Below are positions 16,859 through 23,855 of a stretch of DNA of 64,000 bases, piece after piece. The stretch's first letter is position 1. Each line of letters starts with the position of its first letter. Below the pieces are notes generated by a model. The model worked only from the letters and a program-made list of their open reading frames with translations, made no database searches and was not told the DNA's origin. Made by a program: the position numbers and the translations under genes. Source of the DNA: a virus; IMG/VR virus record IMGVR_UViG_3300046804_004123, positions 40,174 to 104,173 of that record. One strand, 5' to 3'.

Positions 16859-16887
16859 AGTATAACAGGGTTTCCTTCAGGCGTCAA
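16859..16887 (-). promoter_or_regulatory. Sigma70-type promoter for gp32
   Basis: Minus strand: TTGACG at 16887-16882, a 17-base spacer, then TATACT at 16864-16859. The -10 lies 43 bases upstream of the gp32 ATG. The -35 box sits within the last codons of the upstream gene. Both boxes and the spacing are near consensus, so host RNA polymerase should read it. A GGAGG at 16841-16845 lies downstream in the leader. Confidence 0.8.
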
Positions 16888-17215
16888 GGTATTGCTTGAG
16901 GGATTCAATTGTTTTGTTCATACTACTGAACAATAAATTCATATCAGTTTCTGGTGGAAATCCCATCAGAGCAACTGATTTTCTCAAATTCTCTTTCATT
17001 TCAACTGCTTGTGGATCATCGGAAAGAGACAAACGTGTATACATTACACGTTGCTTTTCAAGAAGTTCCGTAAGCTTTTCAATATGTTCCAGTTTATCTT
17101 CACGAGTCATCATTCCGAAAGTAAGAATACTTCCGTAAATTTTTTCTTGTAATTTGTTGATTTCTCTCAATTCTTCCTGAATAATATCAGAATCAAAAAA
17201 ACTACTCATCAACAA
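16877..17215 (-). CDS. Conserved cyanophage protein, DUF1825-like
   Basis: 112 residues, almost entirely helical. The start MSSFFDSDIIQEELREINKLQ and the body REDKLEHIEKLTELLEKQRVMYTRLSLSDDP resemble the small DUF1825 proteins of cyanobacteria, which share the FFDS..VQEE opening and a later RxxLSDDP-type turn. Two in-frame start codons are available, at 17215 and at 17209; the second gives the usual MSSFF start. It overlaps the gp59 end and leads into gp32, so it belongs to the replication operon. Function unknown. Confidence 0.75.
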   Translation of the reverse strand: MLMSSFFDSDIIQEELREINKLQEKIYGSILTFGMMTREDKLEHIEKLTELLEKQRVMYTRLSLSDDPQAVEMKENLRKSVALMGFPPETDMNLLFSSMNKTIESLKQYLDA

Positions 17216-17792
17216 TTCTCCTCAAAATTTTCTTAAACTGGAATACATCAATATTTAGGAATGGATTATATTTTTTAACTTTCAAACTTACGGTTTCCCA
17301 CACTGGATCAAGCAGTTTCTTATCAAAATCTTTTGAAAAAGAAAAGATTTTGTCGTAGATTACGAATGTTTCTAGTGATAATTTCCCGCTTAGAAATTTT
17401 TTGAGAACTAGTGGATGTCCTTTGGAACAACTCAATACATCCTCTAATTTTGTTTCCGAGAACAATTCTTCCGATTGTTCTTTGAACAAGTAAGTCAAAC
17501 TCTGCTGTCTCCGCATCCAATCTGCGTAAGTTCTTTCTCCAGAATTGATAATTTCGCCAATCCATAAGTTTGAAGGGTTATCTGCGGAAACAAAATTTGA
17601 AAGTAAAAAATCTATTACTTCTTTATCTGAATATTTACGACTGGTTTTCTCAAACCAATATTTATCTTTTCTTTTGTTAAATGATGTAATTGTTGCTCTT
17701 GACTTACCACCATACTTAAAAAAGTCATATTTACTGTTAGTAAAATGACTTTTCATAGAAAGATAAGTTTGATATGTCTCAAAAGGACTCAT
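17202..17792 (-). CDS. gp59: Replicative helicase loader gp59
   Basis: 196 residues, near T4 gp59 (217). The N-terminus MSPFETYQTYLSMKSHFTNSK followed by YDFFKYGGKSR is the family start. The rest is basic and helical, including RKYSDKEVIDFLLSNFV, a GEINSGERTYADWMRRQQ-like stretch and ILRRIVDE at the end. T4 gp59 loads the gp41 helicase onto gp32-coated forks, and gp32 lies two genes downstream. The start overlaps the end of the gp33-like gene by four bases. Confidence 0.85.
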   Translation of the reverse strand: MSPFETYQTYLSMKSHFTNSKYDFFKYGGKSRATITSFNKRKDKYWFEKTSRKYSDKEVIDFLLSNFVSADNPSNLWIGEIINSGERTYADWMRRQQSLTYLFKEQSEELFSETKLEDVLSCSKGHPLVLKKFLSGKLSLETFVIYDKIFSFSKDFDKKLLDPVWETVSLKVKKYNPFLNIDVFQFKKILRRIVDE

Positions 17793-18049
17793 AGAGGAAG
17801 TTTAGCACGGGAAGTTTTTTTCATAAAATTAAGACGAGTTGCGTCCCATTTTAACTTTTCTTTCAAAGGTTTTGAAATTATTTTAGTAATTGATTCTATT
17901 TCAATCTCATTAACTTCACAATAATGTACAATAGCATCAATATAATTGATTTTTTCTATCGTCACTATTTTTTCAATTTCTAACGCAAATTTAGATGGTG
18001 TTAGAAATTTATTTTCTATTACCTTTTCTATTTCTTTATTTTGTTCCAT
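17789..18049 (-). CDS. gp33: Late transcription co-activator, gp33-like
   Basis: 86 residues from ATG at 18049. A longer frame exists (from 18148), but those extra codons lie inside the upstream exonuclease gene, so the shorter start with a 14-base overlap is preferred. The core FLTPSKFALEIEKIVTIEKINYIDAI, then HYCEVNEIEIESI and KEKLKWDATRLNF, fits the gp33 family of T4-like cyanophages, located beside gp59 as here. gp33 links RNA polymerase to the sliding clamp at late promoters. The similarity is judged by eye and the protein is short. Confidence 0.7.
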   Translation of the reverse strand: MEQNKEIEKVIENKFLTPSKFALEIEKIVTIEKINYIDAIVHYCEVNEIEIESITKIISKPLKEKLKWDATRLNFMKKTSRAKLPL

Positions 18050-18722
18050 ACAGTTCCAGTTTATCTCTAACAAACTCTCTAATGTATTCGGTGAGTAGTT
18101 TGATGTACTTTGATTTGTCTCTTTCTTCATAAACAATGCATTCTCCATTTTCGCAAGCCATGATAATTACAAGTTTTTTTACGGGAATACCTGTGAGTTC
18201 ATAGAACATACAAGCATAAGCAGCACACTGAACAAAATAGTGCTCAATCCACTCCCGTGGTTTTGGTTTTTTAGATGTTTTAAAGTCGATTATTGCTAAT
18301 TCGCCATCAAACTCTGCAATACAATCTACAGTTCCCGCTACTCCAAGAATTTTGCTGTATAAGGAACTTTCAAGAGCATGAATATTATTTATACGATTTA
18401 AATCTGGTTTGGCAATTTTAAATAAAAATTGTGACAAAGGTTGAACATCTGGAAGATCTTCATTCTTTAGAAGATGTTCAACTAAGGTATGCATATCAGT
18501 ACCGCGACTGGTTGCCTGCCTAGTAATTTTATCTGCTTCTTCTTCTCCAATTTTTTTACGCCAGTTTGCAAAGAACTGGCGATTTTTATGACTGGTGACA
18601 GAAGTAATAGAAACTAAACGAAGCAATTCTTCTAAATCTGGAACCTTATAATATCTAACACCATCTATGGTCTCCCGTTCAAGTTTAGGGAGATCAACAT
18701 CAATATGTTTAAAAGTAATCAT
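18036..18722 (-). CDS. RecB/Cas4-like PD-(D/E)XK exonuclease
   Basis: 228 residues with the ordered motifs of the PDDEXK_1 family: RGTDMHTLVEHLL (H78), GTVDCIAEFDG (D133), AIIDFKTSKKPK (D146 and K148) and YFVQCAAYACMFYELTG (the QxxxY helix). This places it among RecB-type and Cas4-type nucleases, which degrade or process DNA ends. No cysteine cluster for an iron-sulphur centre is obvious. In this operon a role in recombination or host DNA breakdown is likely. Its stop overlaps the gp33-like start, and its ATG overlaps the end of the upstream oxygenase gene. Confidence 0.88.
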   Translation of the reverse strand: MITFKHIDVDLPKLERETIDGVRYYKVPDLEELLRLVSITSVTSHKNRQFFANWRKKIGEEEADKITRQATSRGTDMHTLVEHLLKNEDLPDVQPLSQFLFKIAKPDLNRINNIHALESSLYSKILGVAGTVDCIAEFDGELAIIDFKTSKKPKPREWIEHYFVQCAAYACMFYELTGIPVKKLVIIMACENGECIVYEERDKSKYIKLLTEYIREFVRDKLELYGTK

Positions 18723-19528
18723 TTTTCAATAGCAAAAAAAACTTGGGTCAATCTATCTTCAAAATCGTTAACAAATGCTTCTGTAGCAGTGTGAAAATAA
18801 GTAGAATCGTAAATTACTAATCTGTTATAAACGTTTTCAAAATTTTTAACTGGTTCAAATTCAGAATCAAAAATATTTTTATAATAAAGATATTTCTTAA
18901 GATGTTTTTCTTTTTTAAGAAATGTATTATACATTTCTTGATATTCCCAAAATATATTATTTGATGATAAAAAAACATCCTCATTATATTTTTTAAATTT
19001 TAGATTAAAAAATAAAGAATAATTAACTGGATTAAAAAATTTTATATCCTGTTCTGATGATTGTTTTAATTTAAAAATAGTTGTTCCAGAATTTGGGTTA
19101 TGAACTTCTTTATTTAAATAAAGAACTCCAGCATAACATTTCCTATTTAAATTTTTAGACTTATACTGATAATTGTCAGTATGAATAAATCCAGTATTTA
19201 ATTTAGAATATTTGCTTTTAGAAAATAATGGTGTTTTATGAAATGATAACTCTCTAAAAATATAATTATCTGGATTAAATAAACTACACTTTTTTTTTAA
19301 TACATTTAAAAAATTTATATAATATTTTTTATACATCACATATTCTTTTATATGTGGGCAACTTTTAAAAGTACGTTTATAATTAAATCCTTGAGTTCTT
19401 AAACCAGGATATCCTTCAGTTTTTGATCTAAGATAAAAACAATTTTCAGACAAAGCAAAATTTCTAACATCATCGGGATCATCATAAAAATTATCTATGC
19501 AAACTGTATCATTGAACCTATACTTCAT
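18719..19528 (-). CDS. 2OG-Fe(II) oxygenase-like protein, DUF6445 type
   Basis: 269 residues. The metal and cosubstrate residues of a 2-oxoglutarate dioxygenase are visible: GFIHTDNYQ (H116, D118), CYAGVLYLNK and NSGTTIF strands, then VIYDSTYFHTATEAF (H246) and DRLTQVFFAIE (R259). Such proteins are frequent in cyanophages, with unknown substrates. It is much more AT-rich and Lys/Asn/Phe/Tyr-rich than PhoH and the exonuclease on either side, which suggests a separately acquired gene. It overlaps the exonuclease start by four bases. Confidence 0.78.
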   Translation of the reverse strand: MKYRFNDTVCIDNFYDDPDDVRNFALSENCFYLRSKTEGYPGLRTQGFNYKRTFKSCPHIKEYVMYKKYYINFLNVLKKKCSLFNPDNYIFRELSFHKTPLFSKSKYSKLNTGFIHTDNYQYKSKNLNRKCYAGVLYLNKEVHNPNSGTTIFKLKQSSEQDIKFFNPVNYSLFFNLKFKKYNEDVFLSSNNIFWEYQEMYNTFLKKEKHLKKYLYYKNIFDSEFEPVKNFENVYNRLVIYDSTYFHTATEAFVNDFEDRLTQVFFAIEK

Positions 19529-19534
19529 TATTAA

Positions 19535-20293
19535 TTAAAATCCAGAATCAATTTTTGCAATAATATATTCTTTAACTAATCCAGAACGAACAATATCGTC
19601 AACACCAAATTCTATGAGTTCAATAGATGGCATAGATCTCAAAATTTTCATAAAATCAATAATTCCATTACGATCATTTGTTTTTTGAAGATCCGATTGT
19701 GTCGCATCTCCACAAAACATAATCTTGGAATTTTCACCAATACGTGTAATTATACTATCCAATTCATGAAAGGTCAAATTCTGAAACTCATCAACAATAA
19801 CAATAGCATTATCCAAAGTTGTTCCGCGAAGAAAAGAAGTACTCCAGAATTTAATTGTTTCTTGTGATTTTAAATTACCATAAAGCATTTCAAAATCAGC
19901 ATCTGTTGGCATTTGGAACATATATTTGACCATATTCTTATAAGGAATTTGGTAAATATCTGCCTTATCATCATGAGTTCCTGGAAGAAATCCAATTTCA
20001 CGAGTTGCAACAAGAGAACGAACTAGATAAATTTTTTCATAAGGACTACTTTCATCTAGAACATCACATAAAGCATTATAGAGAGTAATGAAAGTTTTGC
20101 CAGTTCCTGCACACCCATAAGCAACTACATGTTTATTTTGGGCATAAGCATCAAAAAACTTCTTTTGATTATCGGTAACTGGTTCAATATCTAAAAGATA
20201 TTCTGAACTTAAAGGCTTTCTCCGTTTCATCTGCTTTGCCGTGAGTCCAACCCCAATAGGTTGCTCTGCAGATCCTCTTTTTCTTCTTGCCAT
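19535..20293 (-). CDS. phoH: PhoH-like ATPase
   Basis: 252 residues with a basic N-terminus (MARRKRGSAEQPIG). The P-loop is GCAGTGKT at 60-67, followed by IYLVRSLVATREIGFLPG, which is diagnostic for PhoH, then AIVIVDEFQNLTFHELDSIITR (Walker B) and MFCGDATQSDLQ (sensor). PhoH proteins are RNA helicase-like ATPases found in nearly all T4-like cyanophages; their role in infection is not settled. The gene follows the 82-residue FmdB-like gene by one base. Confidence 0.95.
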   Translation of the reverse strand: MARRKRGSAEQPIGVGLTAKQMKRRKPLSSEYLLDIEPVTDNQKKFFDAYAQNKHVVAYGCAGTGKTFITLYNALCDVLDESSPYEKIYLVRSLVATREIGFLPGTHDDKADIYQIPYKNMVKYMFQMPTDADFEMLYGNLKSQETIKFWSTSFLRGTTLDNAIVIVDEFQNLTFHELDSIITRIGENSKIMFCGDATQSDLQKTNDRNGIIDFMKILRSMPSIELIEFGVDDIVRSGLVKEYIIAKIDSGF

Positions 20294-20294
20294 A

Positions 20295-20543
20295 CTAGAT
20301 TTTCTTTACGTTTGATCCAGGCATTTTTGCAGCACGTCCTAAAACGTCGTTCCATCCTGGGTTTTTACTGATAAGTTTATTCTGCCAATCACCAACCTCC
20401 CCTGGTTGAGGGCAAGTTGATGGATCAGACCAATCACGAATCCAATCTGGATTATCTTTTCTCCACTGGTCCCAAACGTGGATACTCATTTCCACTTCTT
20501 TTTGTTCACCAGTTTTTGTATTCACTACAGGATATGTTGGCAT
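20295..20543 (-). CDS. Small FmdB-like protein without zinc cysteines
   Basis: 82 residues. The start MPTYPVVNTKTGEQKEVEMS and the end NPGWNDVLGRAAKMPGSN resemble phage versions of the FmdB putative regulatory family (MPTY start, late G(W/F)xxVL segment). The zinc-ribbon cysteine pairs of cellular FmdB are absent; a single Cys remains. A middle stretch is rich in Trp and Asp (WDQWRKDNPDWIRDWSDPS). It sits between ThyX and PhoH in the same operon. Function unknown. Confidence 0.7.
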   Translation of the reverse strand: MPTYPVVNTKTGEQKEVEMSIHVWDQWRKDNPDWIRDWSDPSTCPQPGEVGDWQNKLISKNPGWNDVLGRAAKMPGSNVKKI

Positions 20544-20569
20544 AAAGTTACGAATTCAAGATAATTTAT

Positions 20570-21202
20570 TTAGACCCATTCAAGTGCTTCCGCAACTGTT
20601 GGAAATTGTTCGGAAAACACCTTCTTACATTCCAGAGCAATGTCCATATGCTCTTTCTGTGTTCCATTTTTTTCACGAAGGTTGATATAATGAATCCAAC
20701 TGCGGCAGGATCCAGTCATATAAATGCGTGTGGGCGTTGCTAGGGGCAATACAAACCTTGCACATTCCTTTGCTACCCCCTTATCAAGAAGTTCCTTGTA
20801 GAGTTCCATAGATGCCTGAAAATGATCATTAATCTTCAACCAAAGATCCTGTTTCACATCTTTGGAAAAATCATCAATAGAATTCTGACGATTTTTGGTA
20901 TCCTGACGGCGGAGATCGGGCACAGGAATCTCACCCAATAGAGAAGAATCTGCATAACGTTGAGAAAACTCTTGGAACGTAAACGAACGGTGCCTCAAAA
21001 TCTGTGCTGCAATCCCACGAGTCGTCTCAATCTCCAGAGTCATAGAACTTTGTTCAAACACAGACCAATGATTATGCTTAATACAATAAGCAAGCAACTT
21101 GGCATAGTTTTCGTTGTCTTGATTCGCAGGATTGCTAACTCGTGCAATAAACGCCATTGTTTTTTCTGCATCGGGGGTTACACTGATAAGTTTTACAGTC
21201 AT
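20570..21202 (-). CDS. thyX: Flavin-dependent thymidylate synthase ThyX
   Basis: 210 residues. The ThyX signature is present as RHRSFTFQEFSQRY from residue 70, with the flavin/dUMP motif R-H-R-x(7)-S-x-R intact. Other family blocks are NHWSVFEQSSMTLEIET, the ECARFVLPLATPT segment and TGSCRSWIHYINLR near the C-terminus. The enzyme makes dTMP from dUMP with methylene-tetrahydrofolate and FAD, supplying thymidine for an AT-rich phage genome. Its ATG overlaps the stop of the 56-residue upstream gene. Confidence 0.97.
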   Translation of the reverse strand: MTVKLISVTPDAEKTMAFIARVSNPANQDNENYAKLLAYCIKHNHWSVFEQSSMTLEIETTRGIAAQILRHRSFTFQEFSQRYADSSLLGEIPVPDLRRQDTKNRQNSIDDFSKDVKQDLWLKINDHFQASMELYKELLDKGVAKECARFVLPLATPTRIYMTGSCRSWIHYINLREKNGTQKEHMDIALECKKVFSEQFPTVAEALEWV

Positions 21203-21369
21203 TTCTTTCCAAATCCTTTTGATGTTTGTGCTTCCAATTTTGCAAGTTCTTCTTTTAATACTCGCAATTCCTCTTTCATTTCTTTACGTCTTTCTTCAGA
21301 AAACAAATATCCTTCTTGTTTTAAAAGTCTTTCTAAAAGTTTTACTAGTTCTTTTGCTCTATTACTCAT
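21199..21369 (-). CDS. Small coiled-coil protein
   Basis: 56 residues read from ATG at 21369 to TGA at 21199. The peptide is almost wholly charged helix (VKLLERLLKQEG, KEMKEELRVLKEELAKLEAQ) with a heptad-like spacing of Leu, ending in a Gly/Lys-rich tail. The stop overlaps the ThyX start (ATGA type), which supports translation. It also overlaps the end of the next upstream small gene by eight bases. No family recognised; a small DNA- or protein-binding helix pair is possible. Confidence 0.7.
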   Translation of the reverse strand: MSNRAKELVKLLERLLKQEGYLFSEERRKEMKEELRVLKEELAKLEAQTSKGFGKK

Positions 21370-21532
21370 CTAAATCAGAATCCTCAAATATTTCATCATA
21401 ATCCAAAATTGGTTTTTTTCCAATCGGTTTCGTGGGAGTATAGGCAGAAACATCAGAATAAACTTCTGCCTTTAAAGAATCGACCAATAATTCAAGATTA
21501 CGAACAATAAGTTTTAATTTTTCTTTATCCAT
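21362..21532 (-). CDS. Small acidic conserved protein
   Basis: 56 residues, from ATG at 21532 to TAA at 21362. The first half is an amphipathic helix (KLKLIVRNLELLVDSLKAE) and the second half is acidic and probably extended (DYDEIFEDSDLDE). It sits between the methyltransferase gene and the coiled-coil gene, with the ends touching or overlapping both, so it is in the same operon. I do not recognise the family. Confidence 0.65.
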   Translation of the reverse strand: MDKEKLKLIVRNLELLVDSLKAEVYSDVSAYTPTKPIGKKPILDYDEIFEDSDLDE

Positions 21533-21538
21533 AAAATA

Positions 21539-22099
21539 TCAAATAGTTTCTGGAATTTTATATGACCAAACAGTTTGGTCATAGTCAACAATTGGATTTG
21601 GAATTAATTCATTTACTGCTTCCGTAACACCATAGAAATTAGCATAATCATGTCCAGCAATAATTCCACCTGGTTTTACTTTAGGCATCCATGCTTGAAT
21701 GTCTTTAATGACATCCCAATATTCATGTGAAGCATCAATATAAACAAAATCTATAGATCTATCTTTAAATTTAGAAGCTGCAGAAAGAGAAGAAACTTTT
21801 AAAGGAAAATAATATTTTTCCAACGGTTTCATGTTTTCCAAAAAAGTATCATATAAAGTTGTCAAACAATCCATTCCCTGATGATCTGGTCCACCTTGCC
21901 AAGTATCAACACAATAAAAATCAATATCTTTTCCAGAATTAATGATTTCAACAATCATAAAAGAAGAAGATTTTCCTTTCCAAGAACCAACTTCAACAAA
22001 TTTACTACCACTAGGAAAAGTTTCAACTATACTTTTGTAAAAAGTGGAATAATTAAACCAATTTTCACCAAATTGTGGTTCAGTATAAATATGTTCCAT
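21539..22099 (-). CDS. Class I SAM methyltransferase
   Basis: 186 residues of the Methyltransf_24 type. The SAM-binding motif I is FVEVGSWKGKSSSFM, followed by DFYCVDTWQGG (acidic loop after the second strand), IDFVYIDASHEYWDVIKDIQAW and VKPGGIIAGHDY. These match small methyltransferases that act on sugars or small molecules and that recur in cyanophages. Several related domains occur in the glycan island of this window, but this copy stands alone among the nucleotide genes. The stop of a terminator hairpin lies 32 bases before its start, so it probably has its own promoter. Confidence 0.85.
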   Translation of the reverse strand: MEHIYTEPQFGENWFNYSTFYKSIVETFPSGSKFVEVGSWKGKSSSFMIVEIINSGKDIDFYCVDTWQGGPDHQGMDCLTTLYDTFLENMKPLEKYYFPLKVSSLSAASKFKDRSIDFVYIDASHEYWDVIKDIQAWMPKVKPGGIIAGHDYANFYGVTEAVNELIPNPIVDYDQTVWSYKIPETI

Positions 22100-22130
22100 A
22101 AAAAGTTATATACATAACACCATTTTACAT

Positions 22131-22156
22131 AAAAAAAGGGGGGAAGTCAATCCCCC
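22131..22156 (-). terminator. Rho-independent terminator
   Basis: Minus strand: GGGGGA-TTGACT-TCCCCC, a 6-bp stem with a 6-base loop, then C and seven T residues. It lies 8 bases after the stop of the 33-residue gene and closes the small-protein operon that reads from 22426. Confidence 0.88.
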
Positions 22157-22163
22157 GATGTTA

Positions 22164-22265
22164 TCATGTAACTTGTGGTTGCTTTGCCATATTAATCTGG
22201 GCAAGATGAAGGAGTTTTTCTCTCCTTGCTTTTTGCTTCAGATAACGAACGAAGTAAGTATTCAT
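22164..22265 (-). CDS. Very small basic protein
   Basis: 33 residues: a basic helix (VRYLKQKARREKLLHLAQ) with a short tail. The start codon at 22265 has an excellent ribosome binding site (GGGAGGTG, 5 bases before) and overlaps the stop of the upstream DUF4278-like gene by four bases, both signs of real translation. A terminator follows directly. No family recognised. Confidence 0.65.
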   Translation of the reverse strand: MNTYFVRYLKQKARREKLLHLAQINMAKQPQVT

Positions 22266-22426
22266 TTTACACCTCCCTTGGATTTCTCCATGTGAAGTTT
22301 GTTACCACTTTCATCAACATAAAACATTGTACCACGATATATTTCTACATGTGGTTCAATCTTAAATGTTTGATTTGGGCGATCTGTGGTGTCATATTCA
22401 ACACCACGATATACGACTTTAGACAT
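22262..22426 (-). CDS. Small DUF4278-like protein
   Basis: 54 residues with two copies of the short motif typical of DUF4278 proteins of cyanobacteria and cyanophages: VVYRGVEYD near the start and EIYRGTMFYVDE later. A strong Shine-Dalgarno sequence (AAGGAGA, 6 bases before the ATG) decides the start. It forms a two-gene unit with the 33-residue gene downstream, by ATGA overlap. Function unknown. Confidence 0.75.
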   Translation of the reverse strand: MSKVVYRGVEYDTTDRPNQTFKIEPHVEIYRGTMFYVDESGNKLHMEKSKGGVK

Positions 22427-22481
22427 TAGGTTTCTCCTTAATGGTTTAGGTTAAAGAGCGTTCCTTCAGTCGGCGTTTGCG

Positions 22482-22503
22482 TTCGCTATTTGAGAATAGC
22501 GAA
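22482..22503. repeat. Perfect hairpin in a small intergenic region
   Basis: TTCGCTATT and AATAGCGAA are exact inverted repeats of nine bases around a 4-base loop. The region 22440-22547 has no gene I can support and is visibly more GC-rich than its surroundings. There is no T-run on either side, so it is not a simple terminator. It may be an RNA structure in the leader of the DUF4278-like gene. Confidence 0.5.
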
Positions 22504-22547
22504 TGAACGATCCGTTCCGCGTCGGCTTACTTCCGTCCTATTCAGTT

Positions 22548-22754
22548 TTAGCACTTAAGTTTTACAACATCCTTTCGGAGTTCTAATAGCAATCGGTCTT
22601 CTCTTCTTTGGTCTACTACATCGTCGTTTTTAACGATGTCCATTAGTTACCACGCTGCGTCGCAACTTATTGTCACATAATTTGATTTGGCAAGTTGAGG
22701 CGTAGAAATAGAAAGAAGCGGAACCCATGCCAAAAGCAAAAGTGCTTTAGTCAT
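22548..22754 (-). pseudogene. Small exported protein gene split by an in-frame TAA
   Basis: From ATG at 22754 the frame codes 35 residues with a signal-peptide-like start (MTKALLLLAWVPLLS, then STPQLAKS) and stops at TAA 22649-22647. The same frame continues without a shift through LMDIVKNDDVVDQRREDRLLLELR to a Cys and a second stop at 22550-22548, giving 67 codons in all. The TAA could be one base change from GAA or CAA. Alternatives are two genes, since the second part has its own ATG at 22643, or readthrough. A sigma70-type promoter lies just upstream, so the locus is probably transcribed. Confidence 0.5.
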
Positions 22755-22774
22755 AGGATGAACGGTAGAGGATT

Positions 22775-22804
22775 ATTATACCTCTAGTTACATTATATAT
22801 GCAA
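22775..22804 (-). promoter_or_regulatory. Sigma70-type promoter
   Basis: Minus strand: TTGCAT at 22804-22799, an 18-base spacer, then TATAAT at 22780-22775. The -10 is a perfect consensus and lies 20 bases upstream of the ATG at 22754. It should drive the small exported-protein locus and possibly the small genes down to the terminator at 22131. Confidence 0.75.
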
Positions 22805-22810
22805 CTAATT

Positions 22811-22828
22811 TTGTAACATTTGTTACAA
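22811..22828. promoter_or_regulatory. Inverted repeat, possible operator
   Basis: TTGTAACA-TT-TGTTACAA is an 18-base palindrome with perfect 8-base arms. It sits just upstream of the -35 box of the promoter at 22775-22804, a place typical for an activator or repressor dimer. There is no T-run, so it is not a terminator. The regulator is not known. Confidence 0.45.
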
Positions 22829-22852
22829 TTTTATAAAATCTTAAGGGCAAAA

Positions 22853-22882
22853 AAATACCTGGAATTTTTTTTCCAGGTCTAG
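22853..22882 (-). terminator. Rho-independent terminator
   Basis: Minus strand: ACCTGGAA and TTCCAGGT pair into an 8-bp stem around a loop of six A residues, followed by ATTTTTTT. It ends transcription after the 124-residue gene that stops at 22888 and separates it from the small-gene operon. Confidence 0.85.
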
Positions 22883-22887
22883 GTAAA

Positions 22888-23262
22888 TTACTTTCGCTTT
22901 TTCTTTTCTGGAGATTTGTATCCCCAAAGTTTTGGATTGGTTCTTCCATATCCAAAGTCAATTTTTTGAATTACATCTGGTCCAAATTTATCATAATAAA
23001 GATCAAAAATTCTAGAGCGTGTTCCCCTACAAAGATCCATGTGAACATCATCCCCAACCTTATACCAAATTAGATATGCATCATTAGGCCAAGAAGAATC
23101 TTTGACTTGTTCATGTGTTCCATTTTCAACCAAAATTTGGCATCCATACCTAGGAGGAAGAGATTCCTTTTCTTCTTTAGTCCATTCAGTCATTTCTTCC
23201 TCCTTTCCTTGAGATCTTTCAATTACATCACGAAGTTTACTACTCATACGCGATTGCCCCAT
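22888..23262 (-). CDS. Conserved cyanophage protein of unknown function
   Basis: 124 residues. The N-terminus is polar and helical (SSKLRDVIERSQGKEEEM); the C-terminal part has aromatic-rich motifs HMDLCRGTRSRIFDLYYDKFGPD and IDFGYGRTNPKLWGYK, then a Lys-rich tail. I recall close relatives in T4-like cyanophages, always unannotated. It overlaps the upstream DUF6433-like gene by 19 bases if the first ATG is used; the second ATG at 23247 would avoid most of this. A terminator follows. Confidence 0.75.
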   Translation of the reverse strand: MGQSRMSSKLRDVIERSQGKEEEMTEWTKEEKESLPPRYGCQILVENGTHEQVKDSSWPNDAYLIWYKVGDDVHMDLCRGTRSRIFDLYYDKFGPDVIQKIDFGYGRTNPKLWGYKSPEKKKRK

Positions 23263-23855
23263 TTAATATCAGGATATGCTTCGGATACTACTTCTTTTGA
23301 AATTTTATATTTTGTCTCTAATTTTTTGTCTTTAACTAGAATAAGAATCTCTGCCTCAAGAGGATGAAGACCTTGAAGCATGTTGATAAACATGGTTTCT
23401 CTACGAAGAGAACTTAATCCATCATTTCCACCACGAATGAAGTTATAAAAACGAGTATATTCTTTACGAATTGTGGTTTGTCCTTGGTCATTCATTCCCA
23501 GTGAATTAGATCCAAGTTCTTCCATTTTACCCACTGCATCACGAACTTTATCGCTTACAGTTCCACTAAATGAATTTTGTTCCCCAGTGCTTGCATAAGG
23601 AACATCTCCTTCTGGAAGTGAAGAAATCAAACTTTCATCAAAATTCCAAATAAAAAGTGCCTTTAGTGAAAGGTCTTCATATCTTTTGAGTAATTCTACT
23701 TTTTTAGCATTAGTTTTTTGACTAGAAACTAGTTCCAAAACTTCAAATGCAAAAGGATTTGTGGGAAGATCCTCTGATAATTTTTTAGTAGGAGTAGATG
23801 CTGTTTTTGGTTTAGTCGTTCTACTCGTCTTCTTCTGTGCTGTCGTCGTTGTCAT
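23244..23855 (-). CDS. Conserved T4-like protein, DUF6433-like
   Basis: The preferred start is ATG at 23855, giving 203 residues; an upstream ATG at 23879 lies deeper in the preceding gene. After a Thr/Lys-rich leader comes FEVLELVSSQKTNAKKVELLKRY, then WNFDESLISSLPEGDVPY and a helical C-terminal part (TMFINMLQGLHPLEAEILILVKDK). This order fits the DUF6433 family of T4-like phages. Function unknown. The start overlaps the end of the small membrane-protein gene by 35 bases. Confidence 0.72.
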   Translation of the reverse strand: MTTTTAQKKTSRTTKPKTASTPTKKLSEDLPTNPFAFEVLELVSSQKTNAKKVELLKRYEDLSLKALFIWNFDESLISSLPEGDVPYASTGEQNSFSGTVSDKVRDAVGKMEELGSNSLGMNDQGQTTIRKEYTRFYNFIRGGNDGLSSLRRETMFINMLQGLHPLEAEILILVKDKKLETKYKISKEVVSEAYPDIKWGNRV

